Positions 1 to 11,519 of a stretch of 64,000 bases of DNA are shown here, piece after piece. Position numbers and translations under genes: made by a program. Position 1 is the first letter of the stretch. Each line of letters starts with the position of its first letter. The DNA lies in NCBI GenBank assembly GCA_024138025.1, contig JAMXBD010003387.1, forward strand, positions 1 through 64,000. The letters are read 5' to 3'. The stretch comes from Combretum micranthum. Taxonomy: Eukaryota > Streptophyta > Magnoliopsida > Myrtales > Combretaceae. Below the pieces are notes generated by a model, which made no database searches, was not told the DNA's origin, and was given only the letters and a program-made list of their open reading frames with translations.

Positions 1-527
1 ATACATATAATCTAAAAAGCAATAATCACATTACTGCATACCCTCAAACTAGGTTCATCAAGCAAAAGACCCGTATTCGAACTCAGTTGAGTACGAGAAT
101 CTATTAAAGAAATCATTCCACACAAAACATGATTAATTCACCAATCATATTCCAATTTATAATCACTCACACTATATATATATATATATATATATCACAT
201 TTTCAAAGAATATACGTATATATATCAAATATTACTATTTCTCAATTGAATATAATCATAATTAATTTCTAATTATTTAACATTCATTAATCTCAAATCA
301 ACTCATATAATAACATAACTTAGTATTAATATTCACAATAGGTCCATATAAGCTTTTTAATTGATCACAAATTAAGAAACAATTAAGAAAAAAACTATAA
401 AGTAATAAAATCATCATAAACAAATTTAATTAAACCTTTTTTTTTTGGTACGTCGGCTCAACGCCAACGGTGTACTGGAAGAAGGTCGGTGGTGTAGAAG
501 TCCGAAAAATTTTACACAAAGAGTTAG
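1..527. other. AT-rich intergenic stretch, no gene
   Basis: AT-rich sequence with a (TA)n microsatellite at about 173-195. No coding signal is recognised. The short open frame near 430-624 on the minus strand has no family resemblance. Confidence 0.6.
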
Positions 528-800
528 AAAATGAAACATGATGCCATACATGGTGTATTAGATGTTGTTTGAACTCGGGGAAAAACACATGAAAGATCAA
601 AAAATGAAATAAGATGTCGTACATAGTGTATGGGATGCCGTTTCAACCCAAGAGAAAAGCAAATAAAGGTCAGAAAATGAAATATGACGCCATACATGTT
701 GTATGGTAAGCTGTTTGGGCCTAGGAAACATGTGAAATAAAGTCTAGAAAATGAAACACCTTATCATACACAGTGTTTTGAAAGGTGTATAATGCATCAG
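528..800. repeat. Imperfect tandem repeat, about 73-bp period
   Basis: Units begin near 528, 601, 673 and 747 with a shared start (GAAAATGAAA). In the first three units this is followed by a GCCATACATGGTGTAT-like core and then a more variable half. The fourth unit is partial and more diverged. The spacing is 72-74 bp. The array has no open frame and no recognised family. It could be the repeat-rich untranslated part of an old LTR element or a small local satellite. Confidence 0.55.
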
Positions 801-2379
801 TGGGTGAAACACCCTCCCATATATGCTGTATCAATACTACATGGTCCATACACCTGAAATATGGTGTTTGACACGGTGTTTGAATTTTTCCGAATTTTCC
901 TTGTTTGAAACTTGATTTTTACACACTTTTCACTTCTCCAAACATACTCTAAGCCCTATACAAACATCATACACTATACCACATGCATTTAACCACTCAA
1001 AACACACATGAACTTCACATTCCCAAATCAAACAACTCTCAATACCAATCAACTTTTTCATCTCTAAAATCACCAACTTAACATACACAAAACAACTTCA
1101 ACACTCCCCACAACTCCTCTATCACAACTTACATATATCTAAATACTTCAACTCTTTCATATACTCATATAACACACTCCAAAAGCTCATATAACTCCAT
1201 TGGTTAACATAAATCATGAAAATCACATTCAAATCATTATAAACCTACTAGAACAAGAAATCTTTCTTATGTTGAAAACAAAGAAAACAACAACTATAAA
1301 AGCATGCAACTAACCTTAAGAAGCTTTAACTTGATAATTGAGTCTTGTGGAAGAATTTCTTGGTAATTTGAGCAAGAGAAATAACAAGAAAATGATAGAA
1401 TGGCATGGAGCAAAGCTACCATTGCTTAGGGTCTATTTTGGTTTGTTTTTAGGGTCTATTTTTGCTTTATTAATTAGGCAAAATGAGTTGATATTATCCT
1501 TTATTCATTTGACTTTTGGGGCAGTTGCTAAAGGGAAAAAAATGCATGGGCTTGGGTCTTTGTTTGGTTTGTTTTGGGCCTTAAAATGACTTAAAACTCT
1601 ACTATATTAGGTTTAGGTTTGGTTCTTGGTTTTGTTTTAAAAATTCAAGTTTAACATGTAGTAAAACAATAATCAAAATAATTATTAAAGCTCCCCAACA
1701 CATTGTCTTTATTTACAACACCTATAACTTATCAATCATATTTATATTCAATAACTGTAATTTCATCAACTCAAAAATATATAACACATTTCACTCATCA
1801 ATCATAAAATACACTATTAATACTAATTCACATTATTACATTAATTTCTAGCATGTTTAAATTTTTAACTAAGATATAGTCACCAAATTTCATATTTAAA
1901 TCAAATAGAACTTATATATGCTATATACTACTATTACAAAATTATACCAACACTCCATATTTCATGCAAATATGACATATTCTCCTCATTAAACACTTAA
2001 CATGTTTTCTTAATCTAATTAAATCAACATCTATATCTAATAATTTAATTAGTCATTAAGGATTTGGGTATTTCATAAACAAACACAACTAGATACATAT
2101 ATTTACATATTAAACATTTATAACTAGTAATAATAAAACAGCAATCACATTCATAGCAAATATAATAATAAAATAATTTTTTACTAATCTCGTAGGTGAG
2201 AATGCACAAATAAATACCTTCATTAATAGCCTTCACGTGAAATTATCTAAAAAAATTAAAATAAATTAATATTACTACATAATGTTAAAAAATTACAAAA
2301 TAATAAAACAAATTTACAATATATGTGAGGAGAAAAATGAGCGAGGAGAGGAAACATGGTAGAGGGACATTTATAGAAA
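801..2379. other. Intergenic, nothing recognised
   Basis: C/A-rich then AT-rich sequence. An open frame of 83 codons at 1338-1589 (plus) has a hydrophobic stretch but no recognisable domain, start context or neighbours, so I do not call it a gene. Confidence 0.5.
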
Positions 2380-2551
2380 AATCTATGAGGCGAAAGTTGC
2401 CTCATTAATTTGAAATTGTGAACCTTATATGTCATTTATTAGGCGAATCTCGCCTCTGATGTGGCAAATGAGGCAAAATTCATCTCAATGCCACATTAGA
2501 AGTGAATTTCGTCTCATTTTTTTTCCTCCTAAGATCAAATTTTTACTAGTG
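2380..2551. mobile_element. CACTA-type transposon terminus (right end)
   Basis: The stretch ends in TTTTTACTAGTG at 2540-2551, which on the other strand reads CACTAGTAAAAA, the start typical of CACTA (En/Spm) terminal repeats. Just inside it are four degenerate palindromic words of the GAGGCGAA...TTCGCCTC type, near 2387, 2440, 2468 and 2500. Such clustered subterminal repeats are expected for transposase binding in this superfamily. No left end or transposase was identified, so the rest is either outside the window or lost. Confidence 0.55.
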
Positions 2552-3573
2552 TAATTTAAAGATAAAACATAGGAAGTTGAAAAAGGTTATTACTTATATG
2601 CCTCTAAAGGCATATGGGTGATTAAATAATTGTAGGATGCCAATAATATTAAGAATTTTGATGTTATCACTTGATAATTTTTTCAATATATACGGTGTGA
2701 AATATGATGAAATAATATTACAATAAATTGCAAATTTATCCTTTTATGTTTGTTCCATCCACACTTAGTCAAGCTATTTGTAAAGCTATACATGTATGCT
2801 TTTAATTCCTTAAAAAGAAAAAAAAAATGTTCTCTATAACCATTTTTCCTTTAATAAAGTAATCAAAAGTTCAATTTTAAGCAATTGTTTCAAATTTCAA
2901 CTTTTCTAACTATTTATCAAAACATCAAAATAGATTGAGTTTGAATGCACCTTTTATATATAAAGATTTTGAAATTTAAATGCTAAATTTAAAAAAGAAG
3001 AACAATTAAGCTATATAAATCATGTATAAAAATTATGTTTACAATTTAACTTAAATCTCAAACAAAATTATGAAAATGTGCACCATAAAATTATGTCTTA
3101 TCCAATCAGATAGGAAGCTTGAATCTTAAATCTTACCTTATGAAAAACTTAAAGTTATGCTTGAAACCAAATTGATTTTCATTGGAAGGAGTGGACCCCA
3201 TTGTAGAGGTGATTGGGTCCCAAATGGATATGGTAAGGTACGTTGTATCTTATCTTATAGATATGTGTTTTTATAATTTGAAATTGAAACCTATAAAAAC
3301 TAGGAACTTGTATGTTGTGGATAGAGATAGTGATGGTTCTAGGAACACTTATTGGGTATTCCATATCATACATGAACTTATGGCTGTAATTACCAATAAA
3401 ATTTGAATACATAATATAGTAGATGGGTAGTTTCTCTAATAATTATCACCTATAACTTTGATATTTAGTATATATCTAATTTTTATTTATATTTACACTG
3501 CACATATAAATTTTATTTATATTTACACATTACATATATATAACGTGTGTGTACAACATTAATAGCAATTCAG
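2552..3573. other. AT-rich intergenic, nothing recognised
   Basis: No gene or repeat family recognised. The overlapping open frames on both strands at 3179-3412 mirror each other and show no domain. Confidence 0.5.
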
Positions 3574-3578
3574 AGCGC

Positions 3579-4157
3579 TGTCTTATTATAATTGGTTAAA
3601 GCCTAATTCAATTGTCAACTTATAACTATGATGGCTTAAGTTCTCAAACATAACAATCCTCAAAATGACAATGTAAAACACTTTAATAAAAAGTAAAATC
3701 AGCCATACAATTCTTTTCCTCATATGTCTTTTCATCTCCAAAATGAATATTATCTTGCTCCTAACTCATTTCCTTTCTTACTCCAAGTTCTGCAGAAACC
3801 AAATTAATATATTATTTCTTGCAATTATCTTGTAGAATCAATGATGAAAATAATAGATCTAATTACTAATCGTCTTTGTGTTTCTTTTGTTTGGATGTGA
3901 GGTACAACTTGGTGAAAACCCTTACCAAATTTAGAAGCCCCCATTAGCTCTAAGAAAGAAGGAATAAAAAGGAAGAATTTTGATGTGATATCTCCATGTC
4001 ATTCTCTCCTAAATATTGATATTTATATGAACACATGGAATATGTATAGGTTTAACTATTAGACCAAATTCTTTTGCAACATTTTGACTAATTCCAACAT
4101 GCTTAATTCTTTTAGTGGTTAAACCACAAAGTATTGCAAATGCTTGGGCCTTTGGCA
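3579..4157 (-). repeat. E1 3' LTR
   Basis: Similar along its length to 5844-6474 (diverged). It begins TG and ends CA in plus orientation. It is the 3' LTR because gag reads on the minus strand. Confidence 0.65.
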
Positions 4158-4699
4158 AATCCCCTATTGTCTCAATTGTATTATCACATCATATTAAAAC
4201 AATACACTATATTATTAGTAGTTACTAATTTTTGCAATTGAAGTACTTGTAAGCTCTTATTCAAGACACCATTGTACCCCTAGAACTTCACTTTTTCCCA
4301 TTATGCATAAAGGACAATGACGATTGTGTATAATCAACTGTTATTGGTCCCAATTTATTTAACTATTGAATACCCAACACTAAATCTACTCTTTGCGGAG
4401 GAACCTTGTAACAATCCATTACAAAATAGTGGTTTTGAATGATTATCTTGATTTGCTTATATCACACAGTTGTACATCCCAAAAAAAAATCTCCATTACT
4501 CACTATAACTCAAAATTACAGAACAAGTAAAAAGGAATTTTGAGTTGTCCAGCCACATGCTCTTGTAAAAAATTGTGTACCCCTCAGATCAATCAAGAGT
4601 AATAAAAGAGTGAGTTTTGATAATCCCTTCCAAACAAGAGCAAATATTACTCATAACATGATAGCTTATCTAAATCTCATTTAATTTAGATGTATCCGC
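4158..4699. other. E1 internal region, non-coding remains
   Basis: Lies between the decayed gag and the 3' LTR where pol would be expected. No RT, RNase H or integrase motif was seen in any frame. Confidence 0.5.
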
Positions 4700-5798
4700 C
4701 CTATATCTTCCAGTGTTTGATCCATGTTGTCCTCACAATCCAAATATTCATCATCAACAAACTGTAACGACATCAAAAGTTCTGCTTTACATACATGGTT
4801 TTATTAAAAATTTTCATCATAATTGCAACATAAGCCCTTCTCTTGACTTGCTAACAATTTAAAAGCTAATAATTTTTAAACTAGAAGTGTTTAATGTACT
4901 TGCTATGATTTATTGAGCTATTGATTAGGCACAAGTGGTAAAATTCCCTTATTCCCAATCTATTGTTGTTTATATTGATTTGCTATATGCTACAAAAGAA
5001 GGCTTGGAAAAATTACATGAAAATCTACTTCCCTTATTTTCCAAATGAGTATCCATCGATTCAAACTTACTCTCATGCAATTTTGCTAAACTAAATGCAC
5101 AGAGTATGCTAGTAGGTTAAAATGTCAATACCTCTTATTGAATGAGTAGTTTTAAACCCAAAACCAAACAATTTTGAAAAAAAAAAATAAAAAACTATCA
5201 AAAAGTCCAATAAATTTATTAGATAATGCCTTAAATTCATGTTGGTAAGCTTCAACAACTATGGATGTTTGAACAAATTTTGCTAGTTTACCAAGTAAGT
5301 CCTCATTTTAGGACAATCCAAACCTTGAATTAATTGCATGAATAAATTGACCTAAAGAATATAACATGTGATAAGTATGCATCCATTTAAACTAATCGTA
5401 AGCTTCATATTCTAATGCAAATTATGCAAATTTCAATCTTTCTTTTATTGGCATTTGATGACAGTCAAAGAACCGTGTTGCTTCTAAAACCTATCTAGAT
5501 AGATCCCCTTAGAAAATTTAGGCAACTCTAATTTAATATGTTTAGCGATTACATGTGCATTGTTTGACAACTGATTAGTGGGAGATGATGAAGAATTACC
5601 TGAACTATTTTGATTCCCATTGTTATTATTTGGCTGAATAAATTGAGAAATGGTAGCAAGTTGTGGCATAATTGATTGTACGTTGCCATCAACTGAATTC
5701 TTGAGATCTTGAACTTTAATAACTAACTTTGCAATATCACCAACATTAGATTCCATCTATTCTTGCAATCTTGAATGACTTCTTGTGTTTTCTGCCAT
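4700..5798 (-). pseudogene. E1 gag polyprotein remnant
   Basis: Reads from an ATG at 5798. An early in-frame stop follows 13 codons, then an open stretch (5756-5484) includes a Q/N/S-rich linker and the motif IKLELPKF at the start of the gag core domain. Below 5484 the similarity continues through repeated stops and frameshifts. This part includes a conserved C-terminal gag segment near 5100-5200 and a degenerate zinc-knuckle region near 4800-4850. The order matches Ty3/gypsy gag (N-terminal linker, retrotransposon-gag domain, CCHC knuckle). The gene cannot encode an intact product. Its position just downstream of the 5' LTR supports the assignment. Confidence 0.7.
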
Positions 5799-5843
5799 GA
5801 ATGTCTCTCAATGAAAGCATCTATTAATAGAAATTTACCGCAC

Positions 5844-6474
5844 AGTCTTATTATAATGTGTCCAAGCCAAGTCCAAGGTCCACTTATGGTGATGATGGCT
5901 GAGTTCTCAAGACAACAATCCTTAAAGCGATAATGTAAAACACTTAAGTGAAAAGTAAAATAAGTCATTAATTCTTTTCCTCAAATATCTTGTTGTCTCC
6001 AAAAGGTGTGTTTTCTTGTTCCCAACTCTTATCCTTTCTTTACTCTAAGTTCTACAAAGGCCATATTATGGTTTATTATTTCTTTTAGTTATCTTGTTGA
6101 GCCGATGATTAAAGAATATATTCGATTAGTACTCGTAAAGTACTATCATATGATATACTTTTGGTTTATTATTAGAAAGAAATCTAAACTAGGGTTTGTG
6201 TTCATTTCGTTTATATGTAACATACGAAAATGGAGAAAGTCCTTATTAGACTTAGAAGATCCAGTTAGCTCTGAGAAAGAAGGAAAAGGAAGGAAGAACT
6301 TTGACCTGGTATCTCCATTTCATTTTCTACCAACTATTGATATTTATATGAACTCATGTGTTATATTAAGGTTTAACTATTAGAACAAATTATGTTGTAA
6401 TATTTTGACTAATTCTAGTATACTTAAGGCATTTAGTAGTTAAATCACACAGTCTTGTAAATGCTTGGGCCTTT
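5844..6474 (-). repeat. E1 5' LTR
   Basis: Partner of 3579-4157. On the minus strand it is followed by a leader containing GCTTTCATTGAGAGAC and then the gag ATG at 5798. It is about 50 bp longer than the other LTR, through internal indels. Confidence 0.65.
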
Positions 6475-7750
6475 AGCGCATTACGTTTCTCAAAACTTAC
6501 CCCATTGATCAACATATAAATCATGGTGTTGACCATTTCTCTTAATGAAGGTTTTTTTTTTTTCCTTTTCTAAATATTTTGTAATCTAGCATTAAATATA
6601 GATATAAATAATTACTTTAAAAGTATTTATTTATGATTTATGTAGTTGTTTCTCATGAAATCAAAGAAAAAAACTTATCTTCATTTTATAAATTGTGTTT
6701 TAAACAACTCCAAAACAAGTCTTATTATTGTTCAATCATTATTATTATTTCATTTTTTTTTTTACATTTTAAAGTGAGATTTAATATATTTTTCATAAAA
6801 AGTGGAACTTTTTTCTAATGTATAACAAATCTTGAAGATAAAAAGATGCTTTGTGTTCCATTGAACATGACGTCGCGATACACTGAGACAATGATCACAA
6901 TAGAATTTTTCTCACTTGCTACTAGGATTTTGTATAATAGGACAATGAAGGTAAGCATATGAACCACTTATGTCTATTATGTGACCATTTCTACTTTTTT
7001 TAATTCACAAGATATATAGTACCCTATGAAATCCATGTCATTTTCTACCAACTATTGATATATATATGAACTCATGTATTCTGATAAGGTCTAACTGTTA
7101 AACTAAATTATGTTCTAATATTTTGACTTATTCTAGCATGCTTAAGTCATTCAGTGGTTAAACCACAAGGTCTTGTAAATGCTTAAACCTTTGGCAAGTT
7201 CTTTGTTGTATTTCTCAAAACTTATTACATATAAATCATGGTGTGGACCATTCCTCTTAATGAAGTTTTTCTTTTTTTTTTTCCCTCTTTTGGTTTTTTG
7301 TAATCCAGCATTAAATACAGGCATAAATTATTACTTTAAAAGTATTATTTATGATTTATGTAGTTCTTTCTCATGAAATCAGAGAAAAAAACTTGCCTTT
7401 AATTTATAAATTGTGTTTTAAACAACTAGAAAACAAGTCTTGTTATTGTCCAATCATTATTATTATTTCATTTTTTTTCACATTTTAAAGTATGTTTTAA
7501 TATATTTTTTCACAAAAAGTTAATTTTTTTTCTAATTTATAACAAATCTTGAAGATGAAGAGGCACTTTATGTTCCATCGAACAAGACATTGCGATTCAT
7601 TGAGACAATGATGACAGTAGAAATTTTCTCACTTGCTATTAGGATAATGTATAATGGGACAATGAAGGTAAGGATATAAATTACTTATATCTATCATACG
7701 ACCAATTTTAATTTTTTAATTCACAAGTTACATGGTACCTTATGAAATCC
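6315..7750. repeat. Tandem duplication, about 718-bp period
   Basis: Positions 6315-7032 and 7033-7750 are two head-to-tail copies. Landmarks recur with a roughly constant offset: the CATTTTCTACCAACTATTGA word, TTTACAACTC-type and poly-T stretches, and the AATTCACAAG...TATGAAATCC end. The copies differ by many substitutions and small indels, so the duplication is old. The first copy starts inside the E1 5' LTR, so each copy carries about 160 bp of LTR end plus about 560 bp of flanking DNA. Confidence 0.8.
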
Positions 7751-8400
7751 CTAACTTCTTATAAAATAATCCAATATACTCTTTATGTTACCTAAAAGTT
7801 GAGACATATGATGTATATTGTATAGAATAGAATATATGTTTTAAACTTACTCTAAGGCTTGTAGGAGGTAATTTTTCATTTCTACAAAGTATTGAACCTG
7901 TTTTCAAATGCTAAAATCCAATTCTTCACATATAAGGGTTTAATATTCACCGGGGGCTCACCTAGCCCTACAAAATTTTGGAAATTTTTAAGATCGAGTA
8001 TATTTCGGTGGACAATCCTATCCTATGGGACCATTAGATTCAATGTGGCTCTGCAAGACAAATAATGTGGTTAGTCTAGATGTTTAATTAAACTTTTCAA
8101 CTATGCAACTAAAAGGGCAAAAAAAAAAAAAAAAAAAAGAGTTACAATGGTCGCATTGTATGTATTTTCCTATCGATGTTATTTTTTTTTTTTTCCCCAT
8201 TTTCATGGAGTCATGCAATTATCTATTGAATAATTAATAAATTACCATAAACCACAAAATCATCCATGAACCTTTTCTAGGTAATGAAGTGTACGTAGTC
8301 ATTTTTAAAATTTAATTACAAAACTATATTAAAAATACAACAATACATTTCACATAAATCCAACAATATAAACAGCCACAGCACTAAATAAAATTCACAT
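7751..8400. other. AT-rich intergenic, nothing recognised
   Basis: Contains homopolymer A and T tracts (about 8120-8139 and 8180-8194). No gene is recognised. Confidence 0.5.
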
Positions 8401-8765
8401 GCAATGGGGTTTCGCGTTCGTAAGGTCCCCCCCCCCCCTTCCGACCCCCACGGATTAAGGCTTGGTTTGTTCCCCGGAGGGACACTAGAAGGTAAGAGGA
8501 GCCCAATCTCTAGGACAGTGACTTTGATATTGCTCCAGATAACACAGGCCCAGCTAAAGATATGAGGTCCCTAAAGATCTATACTATACGCTTCATGTGT
8601 TATCCCAAATCTATTCATGATCCCTTTCACACCTATCATATATCAAATTTATGGTATACCCCACATTACCTAGTGGGAGATAATTCCAATGTGAGCAATG
8701 AGCATGCCCCTTCTTATGGGTATCATAAACAGATAGTTACGAGGAGCCGCAAGTGATTAGAATAG
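8401..8765. other. GC-richer island of unknown origin
   Basis: Clearly less AT-rich than its surroundings, with a run of 12 C at 8427-8438. An open frame at 8562-8756 has no recognised domain. It may be a fragment of an LTR or other repeat that I do not recognise. Confidence 0.35.
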
Positions 8766-11125
8766 AATCACGATTTTAGGTTATATTTTTTTTTTATTTA
8801 GAAACAATTTTAAAAGTTAAAATGACAATTCTTTCCACTCAAAAATATGAAATTGTAATTTCATTGAATTCCATATTAATACCTTTTACTTTAATTATCT
8901 TTATAATTTTGACAAATCTCATCTTATACATATTCCGATTCATTTCATTTCAAAAATATATCCAAATATAGGAATATTCTCATCATTTTATTCATTCCAT
9001 TTCATTATTTCGATTTAATCCATGATATTCGAAACTATTCATGTTTAAAAATTAACATGTGATGATATAAAAAAGATAAAAATTTATTTCTATAAACTTA
9101 TATATTTCGATACCTCCTCTAAGGCATGGATTAAGTTAAACTAAAGTCATGAATTTATACTTGGTCATTATTGGTGAAATCATAATTGAATAATTTCAAA
9201 CTAAACTAGATCTTTTGGATTGTCAATTTTTTTATTAATACTAGATTGATATGGATTTGATATCATAATTCAATGGATCCAAAACAGCAAGCCAAAAAAC
9301 TTCAACAAAAGTTTATTCTCGATATTAGAACTTAAAACCCTCGATGATATATATTTATTCCTAGATTTATTCCATATAAAGTACAAAAATTCGAAAAAGA
9401 AGTGTGTGGATCAAAACCCTCGTTTCATCAAAACGTGGTAGACAGTTTCATATCCATTATCTTATCTCCACGTGGTCGGCCAAGACAACTTAGCATGTTA
9501 AATCAACCCACAGGACACATCATGCGCTAACACATGTAGATAGATAGAGCTAGGTGAGTGGAGCCAAAAATGATTGTGTTTGATAGCCCATATTGTAATA
9601 AAACGACAATCGTTTTAGTCCACTGAAAGAGACATGATACAAGTTTTCCTTTTGAGGTCTGCTTATCCATAATGCCAATTGACAAAGTTGATGTTGTCAA
9701 CAGGATCTAGAGCATCACAGCCTTACACGTGTACGAAAGGATGGTCTAGATCGATGGTTATCAGAGGAATCCATTATGATTATTAAAATTATTATGGTTA
9801 TTGTAGTACAAGACTGTAGGGGAAGATGGGAACAAGAAAGCTTTATAAAGACAAAAGCTTGTATGTTGGGAGTGATTCAATGTTTAATGTGTTATGGATT
9901 TTGATAAAGTTGGATGTATGGAGGGTTTGGAAAGGGATGGCTCACTTTGTGAAAAAATAAGTAAATAAAATAAATAAATAAAAGTATATAAGTCCTCCAT
10001 TAAACTGTTGCTTTGCATGTTTTTGCTTTTGAGCATATATCATCATGACACAAAGGATGGGTGTGTACTCGTTCCTTCAAGTTAAGGGTAAATCATTATA
10101 CTTATTTGGAGTTGGGTTTAATTAGCACGTGATATATACTATTAATGCACGATAAAGTGTAAATAATTAAGATTAGATAGGATGGGGTATACCTGTCTTT
10201 AAATATTGCGGCTCTACAGACTTAGTTTATAATTGAAATTCTTTAAGTATAATTTGAGAGATCTTTAAGTTCTAAAAAATTTTATTATATTACCTTTTGA
10301 ATATTTTAAGTTTTGTGTTAAAGGGTTAAATGGTTATGTAAAGAGAGGGGGGAAAAATGCGGTTTCTAAGAGTTAGGATTCAACATGTGAAATTTCAAAG
10401 ATAAAAGAGGTGAGTCTAATTAAAACAAATAAATAAATGGGTTTATTTATTTATTTATTTTGCCAATTACAACGGAAACAGAGGATTCGAACATGAGTTT
10501 TTTCAAATGAGAGACTAGGAAAGATTCTACTAGGTTACAAAACCTTTGGTAAATGAAAAAATATGTTCATATTTTAATTATTAGTTATTAGGAAAACGAA
10601 ACAACTTTTTATAAAAAAAATAAAAATAAAATTTTTTTTATTTATATCATGCTCTAGCAAAATTCTATGCTCCTATAATTTTTTTTTTTTTTGGACACAT
10701 CTCATACTTTGTTGAACAACTTAGATTCTTATCCATAAATAATCGGATTTTTCTTATTACACCAACTGCTATATTTATTTCAATGATGGAATTATAGACT
10801 AGACAATCCTAATGTGGCATTAAAAATTAGAAGTTTTAATCCCATAATTTTGAAAAATCACTTTATACTCTATATATATATGTGTGTGTGTGTGCGCGAT
10901 TATTTTTATCTTCAATTTTATGTATTTTTCTTATTTTCACATTTTTATTAACTTATTCAATAGCAAATAGTAAAATAAGATTTAGAACGAACATTTCTTG
11001 GAATTTTTAAAATTCTAAAGCATTCAATTTTAATTAATTGATGGAAGCTAAGCATTTAAGAAACAAGAATAAGAAGCATATTTACAATTTACTTCTTCAC
11101 TATATATATATAACACATATATATA
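8766..11125. other. AT-rich intergenic, no gene
   Basis: No coding region is recognised. Several CACGTG/ACGTG words (about 9468, 9726 and 10126) and a (TG)n tract near 10884 are visible but not tied to any gene. Confidence 0.45.
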
Positions 11126-11484
11126 GGGTTAACGTTAAAAATGATACCTGAACTTTTGCAAAATTTCAATCAGGTATTTAAAGTTTGATTTTAAATAATT
11201 TAGTAGTTGAACTTTTATAAAAAGTTTAATCAGGTACCTAAAGTTTGGTTTTAATATTTTTGATACATGAAGAAAGTTTTTATATATATTTTCTGTACCT
11301 GATTAAACTTGATTTAGGTATTAAAAATATATACGAAAACTTGCTTCAGATACCAAAATTATCAAAACTAAACTTCATGTAGGAAAATTGTATACAAAAA
11401 CTTGTTTCAAATAACAAATTATTCAAAACCAAACTTCAGATTCTTAATTGAATTTACGAAAATTGAGGTACTACTTTTATATTA

Positions 11485-11488
<4 letters not shown>
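11126..11488. mobile_element. Fold-back (long terminal inverted repeat) element
   Basis: The left arm (about 11126-11210, starting GGGTTAACGTTAAAAATG) is the diverged reverse complement of the right arm (about 11413-11488). Both carry the words TACCT..AA.TTT, AAGTTTG.TTTT and AATAATTT in the same order. Inner segments repeat similar words. The element sits between (TA)n tracts. ATATATATA on each side is compatible with a 9-bp MULE-type target duplication but is uninformative in such sequence. No open frame. Confidence 0.6.

Positions 11489-11519
<31 letters not shown>

Larger units (their letters stand above)
3579..6474 (-). mobile_element. E1: gag-only Ty3/gypsy LTR element relic
   Basis: Two similar LTR-like blocks (3579-4157 and 5844-6474) flank an internal region of about 1.7 kb holding only a decayed gag on the minus strand. 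The LTRs share many segments, for example the TCTTATTATAAT end and the AATGCTTGGGCCTTT end. A polypurine-like AATAGGGGA on the minus strand lies just inside the left (3') LTR. AGCGC at 3574-3578 and again at 6475-6479 is a candidate 5-bp target duplication, if a few bases of the right LTR end were lost. No protease, RT, RNase H or integrase is present. The structure fits a TR-GAG-like or internally deleted element. The right LTR end is caught up in a later tandem duplication. Confidence 0.7.

Noticed and set aside
1338..1589. 83-codon frame with a hydrophobic segment
   Set aside because: No family match and repeat-like surroundings; not enough to call a gene.
5723..5968. Minus-strand open frame of 81 codons overlapping E1
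   Set aside because: It runs across the LTR-leader border in a different frame from gag, so it is a chance frame.
10480..10500. TTCGAAC words that resemble tRNA T-loops
   Set aside because: No cloverleaf could be drawn around these words here or near 14840.
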